A stretch of 62,409 nt of DNA from Clostridium sp. (GTDB taxonomy: Bacteria > Bacillota_A > Clostridia > Lachnospirales > Lachnospiraceae). The translations under genes and the position numbers were made by a program. Shown one piece after another: positions 54,667 to 62,409 of this stretch (position 1 is the first letter of the stretch; each line of letters starts with the position of its first letter). A model generated the notes under the pieces. That model had not been told where the DNA came from. It was given only the letters and a program-made list of their open reading frames with translations, and did no database searches. Where the stretch lies: positions 1 through 62,409 of the forward strand of contig JAMPAW010000007.1 in NCBI GenBank assembly GCA_023666975.1, in the 5' to 3' direction.

Positions 54667-55986
54667 TTACAGATGAAAAATATTCTCTGAAGTAACCGAC
54701 TGTAACGTTTCCTCGTCAGCCAAAACCTCTGTTTCCTCCGGCTCTTCCGTTTCGGTCTCTTCAATATTTTCTGCTTCCGGCTCGGTGAAATCTTCCTCCG
54801 ATTCCGCACTTACTTCATCGTCCTTCTCCGGCAGTTCTTCGGATTCTTCCTCTCCGCCTTCCCTCTGCTTTGCCAAAGCCTTTTCTTCCTGATGCTCTCT
54901 TATGCGGTCAATAGCATTTATGCAAATCTTCTTCACGGTCCATGTCCGGCGGTTCCACAAGCTATACAGCAGCAAGACCAGACAGATTACCGGACAAATC
55001 ATCAGCAAAATGCGGATAACCAGAATGTTTTCCTGCTTCCATTCCTCCACCCGTGCAAGATTTTCCCAGAACGGATACCCGGCAGAATTTGTCCGCATTA
55101 CTCTCAGCCTGCGGTTCTTCAATTCGCTAATCCGTTTAATCCATTTAAAACGGCTGCTGTTGTCAACCACTTCGATATTATCAAAATTTAAAGGATTTTC
55201 TTCGACCTCGACAGAATCCTGTTCCTCCTGCTCCAAACCGCAAGCTGTCCGCAGCGCATAATATCCATAATTAGATATCGGATTCGGGAGAATCGCCTCA
55301 TAACAGGTAATCTTAACATCTGGCTGCTGGCTCTTCAACAAGTCATAGGGGACATATATACGGTTATTTCCACCGTAAGCCATCCGATAGAGCGAGTCCT
55401 CCTCCACGGCCACAACTCCGGCAACGGTATAAATCGTTGTTCCCATCCAAATCTGCATTCCCACAATATCATTGGAACCAAACATTGCCCATGCAAAATT
55501 CTCATCGACCACAATTCTGTCCTGATTCCAATCCTCGTCGGATATATAACTCCCGGACAACAACGGAATCGGGTGGAACTGGAAGAAATCGCCGCCGACA
55601 CCCACTGCCGTTACGCTTAACGTATTATTGTCCTTGCGAACCTGCGCACTGCACTCACCACTGTAGGCGTCAATCCACACTCTTGCCGTACTATGCCTGC
55701 TCTCATTCAGGGATTCCTTTGACAATCCCTCTGCTAACGACCCGCGGATAACCGATATATCCTCTTTCTGTAAATTCCTGTCCGGCGACACGAAAGCACT
55801 GACCTGCGCATAGGAATTTTTCTCGTCCTCCCACCGGTCAGCCCCCTGCTGTGAATACAGCTTATCTATCGATTGACGTGCAAATATGCCAAGGACAATA
55901 AATGCTGCCACAAAGACCACATTGATGATCAGTAAAACCGCCTGCCGCCTGCTCATATTCAGTTGAATATCCTTTAATTTTTTCAT
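54667..55986 (-). CDS. MacB periplasmic-core-like membrane protein with acidic tail
   Basis: 439 residues. A single N-terminal helix (LLIINVVFVAAFIVLGIFA) is followed by about 290 extracytoplasmic residues with the MacB-PCD pattern (AVGVGGDFFQFHPIPLLSGS then VGMQIWMGTTIYTVAGVV). There is one further helix (IRILLMICPVICLVLLLYS) and a 90-residue cytoplasmic tail that is mostly Glu. True MacB/FtsX permeases have four helices, so this is not a complete permease, more an accessory or sensor-like unit. It is the last gene of the operon, 77 bases after an HlyD-type adaptor, with no ATPase beside it. Confidence 0.8.
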   Translation of the reverse strand: MKKLKDIQLNMSRRQAVLLIINVVFVAAFIVLGIFARQSIDKLYSQQGADRWEDEKNSYAQVSAFVSPDRNLQKEDISVIRGSLAEGLSKESLNESRHSTARVWIDAYSGECSAQVRKDNNTLSVTAVGVGGDFFQFHPIPLLSGSYISDEDWNQDRIVVDENFAWAMFGSNDIVGMQIWMGTTIYTVAGVVAVEEDSLYRMAYGGNNRIYVPYDLLKSQQPDVKITCYEAILPNPISNYGYYALRTACGLEQEEQDSVEVEENPLNFDNIEVVDNSSRFKWIKRISELKNRRLRVMRTNSAGYPFWENLARVEEWKQENILVIRILLMICPVICLVLLLYSLWNRRTWTVKKICINAIDRIREHQEEKALAKQREGGEEESEELPEKDDEVSAESEEDFTEPEAENIEETETEEPEETEVLADEETLQSVTSENIFHL

Positions 55987-56063
55987 CTTGTCCTCCGGCT
56001 AACCATAGGCATCCCGACCGGCAAAATCGTATCCGCCGGCACCCGTTACCGCTGCAAACTGTG

Positions 56064-57746
56064 TTACTCCTTCAATCTCACCTGTGCTCCCTCCTCCAAC
56101 GGTTTGGAGGAATTCGTCACCACATTATCATATTCGTAGACACCACCCGACACACCGGACGAAGTATCATCAGACGCCAGTACCTCCACATCTGCGCGCT
56201 TCACCTTATAGCGGTTTCCCAGCGGAGTTCCTTTTACCGTAACGACCAGTACAAATTTTCCTTTACTGTCTTCTTTCACTGCATTATTCGGCACTACGGC
56301 ATCATAGCGGTTGCTCCGTTCACCCACGGAAAATGCGAGGTTTTGCCCTACATTGACATTTCCCTTCACCTCAAATGTAATAATCATATTCTGGTTCGGG
56401 TTCTCCGGGTCTGCCTTGATACTCTTCACCGTAGCCGTTAAATCATTATCCCATACGTTTTCTATCGTCGCCTCATCATCTGTTTTAACCAGCTTTGCCT
56501 GTTCCTTGGTGACCGTTATCTTTGCCGCATATCCGCTTTCGGACAGCTGAATCCTAGCTAACGGCGTGTTTGCCGCCACGGAATCTCCGACCTTATAATC
56601 AACCGAAGCCACCACTCCCGCCTGTGTTGATTTTACCTCTTTTAAATCGCTGCCGCTTTTTAACTTCTCCACCAGCTCTCTCTGCTCTTCAATCTTCTTT
56701 TCTGCGGCCTGCATATCCAGATTGGCAGACTGCTGGTTGACAGAGTCTTCCTCCTTGCGGGTCTTCAATGCCAGCAGCAGAGCCGTCAACGTTTTCTGCC
56801 TCTCCTTTACTGCCGCTTTGGCATCTTCCAAAGACATTGTCCCGCTCAACTCCGTAACTTCCTCACTCTTCTTGGTCAATGCCTCCTGCAAATCGGCAAG
56901 TTTTTTATTTGCTGTTTTTAAATCACTTTTCAGCTTCGTATAATCTCCGCTGACTTTCTTCAGGTTTTCGGCCTCTTTTTGCGCCGCCTTCAAATCAGAC
57001 TCCCTGAGGTTAATTTCCAGTTCTTTATTTTGAATGCTCTGTATAATTTCCGGGTCTGTCCCATCATTTTGCTGCTTTAACTCTGCCAGCTGCACCCGCA
57101 AAAGCTCCAGCTCATTGCTAATGGATTCCACTCTGGCCTGTGCGGATTCGTAGTCACCCACCTCTCCGTATTCGTCCATTTTCTCCTGCAGCTCATTTAC
57201 GGTCTTTTGCTGGCTGGCTACCTGCGTCTTCAAGCTCTCTTCTTCCTTTTTGGCCGCTTTCAGCTTCTTATCATTGCCCTTTGCCTTTTCCTGTGCCTTA
57301 ATCGCCGCCTCCAAATCCTCCTTGGCATCCTTGATACTATTGTTGTCGGACGTATAATCCGGTCCGGTCGTCAGCAGGGATTTTGCATAGCTAAGCTCCA
57401 TTTCGTCAAGAGCGGACTCCGCCTCATTCAGCTCCGTGTTTTCCCCTTCCTCAAAGGTAAACAATACCTGTCCCTCTTCCACAATATCTCCGGCCTGTAC
57501 CTTAACCTCTTTAATCACACGGGTGCCGCTCACCGTCACCTCGTAATCGGAATTGGTTTCTACCGTGCCCTGTCCGCGGACTTTGTTGGAGACCGTTCCA
57601 CTGGTTACCGGCTCTGTGGCCACCTCCGGCAGAGAGTAATTCATAATGGTATTTGAAAAAAATGTAAGCACCAGCAGCACTACAAGAAATATCACTGCTA
57701 TCTTTTTTATTAATTCTTTTCGGCTTGTCTGCGTTTCCTGTTCCAT
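56064..57746 (-). CDS. HlyD/MacA-type membrane fusion (adaptor) protein
   Basis: 560 residues from the ATG at 57746 (AGGAGG at 6 bases; the ATG two codons earlier overlaps that site). It has one membrane helix (KKIAVIFLVVLLVLTFFSNT), two lipoyl/barrel-sandwich halves (VKVQAGDIVEEGQVLFTFEE and AGVVASVDYKVGDSVAANTP), a coiled coil of about 250 residues between them and a C-terminal beta-barrel part. Adaptors of this kind bring MacB-type efflux pumps to the cell surface in Gram-positives. It follows the sugar permeases by 11 bases, which is an odd partner for it. Confidence 0.9.
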   Translation of the reverse strand: MEQETQTSRKELIKKIAVIFLVVLLVLTFFSNTIMNYSLPEVATEPVTSGTVSNKVRGQGTVETNSDYEVTVSGTRVIKEVKVQAGDIVEEGQVLFTFEEGENTELNEAESALDEMELSYAKSLLTTGPDYTSDNNSIKDAKEDLEAAIKAQEKAKGNDKKLKAAKKEEESLKTQVASQQKTVNELQEKMDEYGEVGDYESAQARVESISNELELLRVQLAELKQQNDGTDPEIIQSIQNKELEINLRESDLKAAQKEAENLKKVSGDYTKLKSDLKTANKKLADLQEALTKKSEEVTELSGTMSLEDAKAAVKERQKTLTALLLALKTRKEEDSVNQQSANLDMQAAEKKIEEQRELVEKLKSGSDLKEVKSTQAGVVASVDYKVGDSVAANTPLARIQLSESGYAAKITVTKEQAKLVKTDDEATIENVWDNDLTATVKSIKADPENPNQNMIITFEVKGNVNVGQNLAFSVGERSNRYDAVVPNNAVKEDSKGKFVLVVTVKGTPLGNRYKVKRADVEVLASDDTSSGVSGGVYEYDNVVTNSSKPLEEGAQVRLKE

Positions 57747-57757
57747 TGTCATCCTCC

Positions 57758-58660
57758 TTATCCCTTCACACTGCCTGAATATGAAATGCCTTCCACCAGA
57801 TATTCTTCCCCATACAGGAAGGTCAGTATCGTAGGTACCATATAAATCGTTGCCACCGCAAATGCCAGACCCACCTCACCGGTATTAATCTGGGAAAGAA
57901 ATACCGACAGCGGATGCTTATCGGCATCTGACAACATGATAAGCGGCTGTTCAACCATATTCCAATAATCAATAAATACAAGTATCGCCACGGAAGCGAT
58001 GCTTCCTTTACAAAGCGGAATGCAAATCTTCGTAAAAATCTGCCACTCATTCGCACCGTCCAGCTTTGCCGCCTCAATCAGCGATTCCGGAATCCTGCGC
58101 ATAAACTTAGTCAGCAGATAAACACTAAACGGGGCAAAGAATCCCGGCAGCAGGATCGACCATCTGGTATCCAATATATGCAGTGTGTCCGCCACAAGGT
58201 AATTCGGTACCAGCGTAACCTGATAGGGCATCAGCATTAACGCCACATACAGGAAAAAGATTAACTCCTTTTTTCTGCCTCTGAACCTGGTAAAACTATA
58301 CGCCGCCCCCAGGGCAATCACAATCTGAAAAATCACAATCGGTACGACTAAAATCACGGAATTCCAAAATTTTAACAGATACTCCGGACTCTTCAGCAAT
58401 ACCGTGGTGTACTGTGAAAAATCCACCATATCCGGAATAAATTTGAGGTTCACCGTTTCCGCAACATAATCCGTATTGCGCTCGCCGTAAGCCGTCTCCT
58501 TATACTGGTTAAAAATCACACCGTAATTCGTGTTAATCTCCGCAGAAGACATAAAGGAATTTGCCATTGTCAATATCGTAGGCAGCAGGAAGGAAACCGC
58601 AAAAACCAGTGCCACGGTGGTGAGCAGTATTTTTTTTCCGAGTTTTTTCCCCTTTTTCAT
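57758..58660 (-). CDS. Carbohydrate-type ABC permease (MalG-like)
   Basis: 300 residues, six predicted membrane helices. The EAA loop that contacts the ATPase is EAAKLDGANEWQIFTKICIP, a good match to MalG. An extracytoplasmic loop of about 65 residues follows helix 1 (STYNxx-type region around MSSAEINTNYGVIFNQ), longer than usual. It overlaps the upstream permease by one base. It forms the translocation pore with that permease. Substrate unknown. Confidence 0.92.
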   Translation of the reverse strand: MKKGKKLGKKILLTTVALVFAVSFLLPTILTMANSFMSSAEINTNYGVIFNQYKETAYGERNTDYVAETVNLKFIPDMVDFSQYTTVLLKSPEYLLKFWNSVILVVPIVIFQIVIALGAAYSFTRFRGRKKELIFFLYVALMLMPYQVTLVPNYLVADTLHILDTRWSILLPGFFAPFSVYLLTKFMRRIPESLIEAAKLDGANEWQIFTKICIPLCKGSIASVAILVFIDYWNMVEQPLIMLSDADKHPLSVFLSQINTGEVGLAFAVATIYMVPTILTFLYGEEYLVEGISYSGSVKG

Positions 58661-59559
58661 CAGCCCTCCACATCCTTTCCAAAATGGTCCTCTACAAAGA
58701 ACAAAATCCCGATAATCAGACTCATTACCAGCGCCATAATAATCGCCGCTGCCGACAGCTTCTGATAGTCCAGAGAACGGAACGTGTTATTCATAAAATG
58801 CTGCAGCATATACAGCGTATCATACGGATAATCACCGGTTAACAGATATATTTCCCGGAATACTTTAAAGGAATTAATCAGTGACAGAATTCCCACAAAC
58901 AAAATCGTAGGTGACAGATATCGAAGTTTTATGTACCAAAATTGCTGCAGCTCGGTTGCGCTCTCCATTGTCGCCACTTCCAAAAGGTCTCTCGGTATCG
59001 CGTTTAATGCCGCCATAAACAAAATCATGTTATAACCCAGATTCTTCCAGAGAAACAAAATAACAATGACCAGCTGGCTGTAGGAAGATTTAAACCAGTC
59101 AATCGGGGCCGCTCCAATCAGCTTAAAAAATTCATTGATGACTCCGTGATAGTCAAACAGCACTTGCCAAATCAGTACAATGGACGCTACAGGAACCATC
59201 ATCGGACTTAAGAAAAATGTCCTAAACTGGCTGCGCATTGGAATATTCTGCTCTAACAACATCGCCATTGCCAGCGACAGCACCACTGCCAGTGGTACTG
59301 CGACAAGCGAAAACGTCGCCGTATTCTTTGCCGCCTGCTGAAACGCCGAATTCTGTATAATGCTGATAAAATTATCCATTCCGACCAGCTCGTGGTTTAT
59401 CGGATTATCCACCAGCGCATAATAGATAACGACCAAAAACGGCAGCACAAAAAAGACAAGCACGCCGAGCAGGCTCGGCGATAAATACAGAACAGAGTTC
59501 TTCTTGTCTTTTTTACTCATATGCTTTGAAGCTTTGGCACGTTTTTTATCTGTTTTCAT
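58660..59559 (-). CDS. Carbohydrate-type ABC permease (MalF-like)
   Basis: 299 residues, six predicted membrane helices. The EAA loop is degenerate (EVATMESATELQQFWYIKLR); Ala and Gly at key positions are replaced, so contact with a standard MsiK-like ATPase may be altered. It starts inside the last codons of the solute-binding protein gene (14-base overlap). It pairs with the MalG-like permease; no ATPase gene is in the operon. Confidence 0.9.
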   Translation of the reverse strand: MKTDKKRAKASKHMSKKDKKNSVLYLSPSLLGVLVFFVLPFLVVIYYALVDNPINHELVGMDNFISIIQNSAFQQAAKNTATFSLVAVPLAVVLSLAMAMLLEQNIPMRSQFRTFFLSPMMVPVASIVLIWQVLFDYHGVINEFFKLIGAAPIDWFKSSYSQLVIVILFLWKNLGYNMILFMAALNAIPRDLLEVATMESATELQQFWYIKLRYLSPTILFVGILSLINSFKVFREIYLLTGDYPYDTLYMLQHFMNNTFRSLDYQKLSAAAIIMALVMSLIIGILFFVEDHFGKDVEG

Positions 59560-62065
59560 TCACGTAAGTCTCCATACGATTTTGAATAATCTTAACCGTT
59601 TCATCAAGGCTCTTCTCACCGGCAAAATAAGGCTTTGCCTCCTCCTGGATAATCTCCATTAAAGAGTAATCCGACTGCTCGACTTTCGTTGTGCTGTCAA
59701 CCAATGCGCGGTACATCTCCACTTCTTCCGGTGAAGCCGGTTTAATCTGTACTTCCAAATCATCATAGGTCCAGCCGGACTCATACGGCTCTACCTCATT
59801 GCCTAATTCATCGGTATATTTCTCTGTTGCACTTCTGGCCTTGATAAACATATCAAAGCAGTCCTGTCTGACTGGCGGCGTACCATAAAGATTCTCACTT
59901 GTACCCTGATATTCCTTCGTCATCAATGTGCGGATAAATTCCCATGCCCCCTCCTTGACATCAGACTTGGCATAGATTCCAACCATATTTTCCAGGCTGA
60001 AATAAGAACCGTTCTTCTCCTCATTCGGAAAGCCGATAAAAGTGATATCCGCACCATACATCGCCTTGTAAAGCTGAATTTCATCCATGGTCATCCAGCC
60101 TCCCTGGAACAGAATTTTCCCTTCCTTCACCTGCTGCGGATAGCTGACATCTTCGTCGTACTCCGTTTCATCGTTTGTACCATAGGAATTGCAAATCTCT
60201 AATATATCCTTGAAGTCCTGACCGTCAAAGCTGCACTCGCCCGTCTGCCAGTCGATAAAATCCTCGATACCCGCCGACAAAAACGAATAGAGCATCTCCC
60301 CTTTGTTGTTGGAATAAAACGGCTGTACTCCTTCGCCCTTTTCGTCCAGTAACGCCTTCAAATCGTCAAAGGTCCAGCCCGGCTCCGTTCCCACATCGTC
60401 TGCCTTCGCCACCAGTGTCACCATATTAAAACCTGGTGCAATATAATACAGCTTTCCGTCTGTCTGCATCGCTTCATATACTGACGGAATAATATCGCTG
60501 GTATTAAGCTCCTCGTCCTTGTCAAAATAAGGCGTCAGGTCCTCAAGCAGTCCCTTTGCGGCATACTGATCAACCGGCAGATTAGTCAAAGCAATAATAT
60601 CGCCGACATTGCCGGCAATGATGTCTGCGCTCAGCTTCGTAGTGCCGTCTTCTTCATTGGAATAATCCTTAAATTGAATCTGATATTTATCACTCTTTTT
60701 GTTGAACTCTATGGCTGCGGATTTGAGCCGGTCATCAACATATACTGCGGTAAAGACAATCGGTGTCTTGTCCTTAATCTCAGAAGGATCAACCTTTGTG
60801 TACTTCATGAAAATGGAGCTTTCATCATACTCCTGTCCGAGCATCATATCTTCCGCAACCGGAATAATTCCGTATGAACGGTCAGAAGATATATTAGATG
60901 CCACATAATCCATTATCTTATCCTGTCTCTTATCGGCCAGGACATATCCGTAAATTCCGCTGTCATCTTTGTAATAGAAATCATAAGAACCAGACCCGTC
61001 CATCATACTGTCAGAACTTGGGAAATAACTGATATCCAGTTCTACGGGTTCTCCCCATTGCTTGCCCTCGACGTCCAGTTCCCTTACCTGTTCCTTCTCT
61101 CCGCTAAATGCGCAGAAAATAGCACCATCCTTACTAACAGCCACACCGTCCATCCATGCATCGTCTTTCGTCTCTACCTCGCCCACAAGTTGAAAATTCT
61201 CATCAAGCACCTTGACTGAACGCTCCAGGCACATGATCATTCTGTCTTTGTTGTCTATCTTAACTGCACTGATATAATCGTCCTGTCCCAGATTCAGTGA
61301 CTTGGTAACGTCCTCTTTTGCCAACTCCTTACCTGTCTCGTCTATTTTTATCACCGAATAGCTTGTGGCTTCTGTTTTTGAATCATAGCTGCCGATTAAA
61401 AAAACAATATTCCCGCTGTTGTCCAGCACCATATTGTAAATATAACCGTCCTCGCCCAGTTCTGGCAAAGGAATCTCCTGCACATTGCTGCCATCAAGGT
61501 TGGCAGAATACATACGGATAACTGTTTCCCCTTCTATCTCCACGTCCATTTCCTCGTCTGTAGCTTCCTGCTCGTCAGAGGAATTATCTTCATCGGTTCC
61601 TTCTGCATTCTCCTCGGAGGTCTCTTCCCCGGCTTCTTCTGCATTCTCCTCAGAAGTTGCTTCTTCAGTCCCTTCTGTACTCTCCTCAGAGGTTTCTTCT
61701 GCTTCCTCTGCATTCTCCTCAGAAGTTGCTTCTTCTGCTTCCTCTGCATTCTCCTCGGAAGTTGTTTCTTCAGCTCCCTCTTCTCCGGCTTCCTCAGAGC
61801 TTTCTTCACTATCAGAGCCTTTTTCAATCCACTCATACGTGGTAAAATAGAGTTTGTCATTTTTGACCGTAAAATTGCTTAAGTCACCCTGTATGCCTTC
61901 CAACTTCATTTCTTCGCCCTGAAATACCATGTTTTTGGAATCTGTCCCAGCTGCCTTATCTCCGCTGCTACTCTTTTTGTCTCCGCCGCCGCAAGCCGTC
62001 ACGGAAAACATTAATGCCGTCACTAATAACAAAGCCAGTGGTTTTTTTAATAAATCTTTCCTCAT
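59546..62065 (-). CDS. Solute-binding lipoprotein with N-terminal propeller-like region and acidic repeats
   Basis: 839 residues with AAGGAG before the ATG. The lipobox (LLLVTALMFSVTACGGG, Cys25) anchors it to the membrane. Residues about 80-175 are Glu/Ser-rich repeats based on EENAEEAEEATS. Residues about 180-420 contain several blade-like strands (YIYNMVLDNSGNIVFLIGS; WMDGVAVSKDGAIFCAFSGE). From about 425 it is a family 1 (MalE-type) binding protein (IVFTAVYVDDRLKSAAIEFN; VKEGKILFQGGWMTMDE). Typical binding proteins are 400-450 residues, so this is about twice as long. Its ligand cannot be told. Confidence 0.88.
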   Translation of the reverse strand: MRKDLLKKPLALLLVTALMFSVTACGGGDKKSSSGDKAAGTDSKNMVFQGEEMKLEGIQGDLSNFTVKNDKLYFTTYEWIEKGSDSEESSEEAGEEGAEETTSEENAEEAEEATSEENAEEAEETSEESTEGTEEATSEENAEEAGEETSEENAEGTDEDNSSDEQEATDEEMDVEIEGETVIRMYSANLDGSNVQEIPLPELGEDGYIYNMVLDNSGNIVFLIGSYDSKTEATSYSVIKIDETGKELAKEDVTKSLNLGQDDYISAVKIDNKDRMIMCLERSVKVLDENFQLVGEVETKDDAWMDGVAVSKDGAIFCAFSGEKEQVRELDVEGKQWGEPVELDISYFPSSDSMMDGSGSYDFYYKDDSGIYGYVLADKRQDKIMDYVASNISSDRSYGIIPVAEDMMLGQEYDESSIFMKYTKVDPSEIKDKTPIVFTAVYVDDRLKSAAIEFNKKSDKYQIQFKDYSNEEDGTTKLSADIIAGNVGDIIALTNLPVDQYAAKGLLEDLTPYFDKDEELNTSDIIPSVYEAMQTDGKLYYIAPGFNMVTLVAKADDVGTEPGWTFDDLKALLDEKGEGVQPFYSNNKGEMLYSFLSAGIEDFIDWQTGECSFDGQDFKDILEICNSYGTNDETEYDEDVSYPQQVKEGKILFQGGWMTMDEIQLYKAMYGADITFIGFPNEEKNGSYFSLENMVGIYAKSDVKEGAWEFIRTLMTKEYQGTSENLYGTPPVRQDCFDMFIKARSATEKYTDELGNEVEPYESGWTYDDLEVQIKPASPEEVEMYRALVDSTTKVEQSDYSLMEIIQEEAKPYFAGEKSLDETVKIIQNRMETYVNENR
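61560..61810 (-). repeat. Acidic coding repeat in the solute-binding lipoprotein
   Basis: Units of about 12 codons encoding variants of TSEENAEEAEE recur about six times, with near-identical DNA (TCCTCAGAAG-type blocks). Such arrays change length easily by replication slippage. Confidence 0.75.
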
Positions 62066-62115
62066 CGCAAATCTCCTTTTCTATTAATAGTAACTTTTCC
62101 TGCTTTCTGTTGGTC

Positions 62116-62124
62116 AGTATACCA
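62116..62124 (-). promoter_or_regulatory. Possible extended -10 promoter of the transporter operon
   Basis: TGGTATACT on the minus strand matches an extended -10 element; no clear -35 is seen at 17 bases. The start would be near 62109, about 44 bases before the gene. Confidence 0.4.
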
Positions 62125-62254
62125 CATACAAATCCCAGAATCCAGTCCAATAACGTATTCTTAAGAAAATCGTCAGAAAATTGACTTTCTTTAACCTTCT
62201 TTCCAGTGGTTTTCACCATTGTCTTTACATTGATATTTTCAATCCCATAAGTAT

Positions 62255-62409
62255 TTACTGCTTATTTTGAAGCAATTCTTTCCAGTTCCTCGGAAATCCC
62301 ATCGTACTAACCATTACACTTTCGTACTTATCAAATAACATTTCTATTCTATCCACAAATAAATTCCAATGAACATCATTCTTAAGTAAATGCTTCATAC
62401 ACAAAAGTA
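62255..62409 (-). CDS. Abi-family protein, C-terminal fragment at window edge
   Basis: 51 codons ending at 62255-62257, running off the right edge so the N-terminus is missing. The visible end reads KNDVHWNLFVDRIEMLFDKY and VSTMGFPRNWKELLQNKQ. The MGFPxNWxxL ending is typical of the Abi_2 (AbiD/AbiF) family of abortive infection proteins. No partner can be assessed from this window. Confidence 0.7.
   Translation of the reverse strand, partial: LLCMKHLLKNDVHWNLFVDRIEMLFDKYESVMVSTMGFPRNWKELLQNKQ

Noticed and set aside
61560..61810. Regular repeats that could be mistaken for a CRISPR array
   Set aside because: No spacers; the units are codons for Glu/Ser repeats in frame with a lipoprotein.
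61968..62219. Short minus-strand frame spanning the start of the solute-binding lipoprotein
   Set aside because: It runs through the promoter and ribosome site and overlaps the signal peptide in another frame; no family and no good ribosome site.

Overview
The window looks like a chromosomal segment of a motile, Gram-positive, low-to-medium GC Clostridia member, most likely a Lachnospiraceae bacterium of the Roseburia/Agathobacter kind. The evidence is a Bacillus-type late flagellar gene order, strong AGGAGG ribosome sites, an Na+-type F1Fo ATP synthase, MecA, a CwlD-like amidase and BlaI/M56 regulators. The genus is inference. Nearly everything lies on the minus strand; plus-strand genes are the small HTH regulator, traX, cwlD-like and mecA.

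Layout: (1) 1-1166 is a truncated AAA-ATPase-like/nuclease protein. (2) 1388-5839 is a flagellin glycosylation block: a NeuB-like nonulosonate synthase fused to a cupin, a NeuA-like CMP transferase, a Maf glycosyltransferase and a small acidic protein. (3) 6023-20253 is a late flagellar cluster. Read along the minus strand it runs comFC, yvyF-like, flgM, flgN, two flgK paralogues, flgL, fliW, csrA, flaG, fliD, fliS, a fliT-like gene and two tandem flagellins. Four sigma-28-type promoters can be read directly. Both flagellin leaders carry GGA-loop hairpins of the kind bound by CsrA, so the FliW-CsrA-flagellin homeostatic loop appears complete here. (4) 20331-25522 holds recD2, an XRE regulator, a small secreted protein and an M56 peptidase/BlaI pair. 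(5) 25537-32160 joins flagellar rod genes (flgJ-like, flgG, flgF) to an MreB/Mbl homologue, a multi-PAS protein without output domain and a DivIVA-like coiled coil. (6) 32354-37448 holds TraX, a nitrilase-family amidase and a two-component system. (7) 37658-46981 is the ATP synthase operon atpZ-atpI-atpBEFHAGDC preceded by sua5 and rpiB; the c subunit has the Na+ ligand set. (8) 47001-51242 is a 1413-residue secreted modular protein with a C-type lectin domain and a structured mRNA leader. (9) 51892-54526 holds a CwlD-like amidase, a gap with what looks like a separate minus-strand transcription unit, mecA and a DUF1858 protein. (10) 54667-62065 is a five-gene operon: a solute-binding lipoprotein with an extra propeller-like region and acidic repeats, two sugar-type ABC permeases, an HlyD-type adaptor and a two-helix MacB-periplasmic-core protein, with no ATPase. 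(11) 62255-62409 is the C-terminal end of an Abi-family protein.

The best candidates for something undescribed are the hybrid import/efflux operon (10), the lectin protein with its folded leader (8), the minus-strand unit at 52660-53113, and the MreB/PAS/DivIVA/rod linkage (5). No tRNA, rRNA, CRISPR array or insertion sequence was seen.
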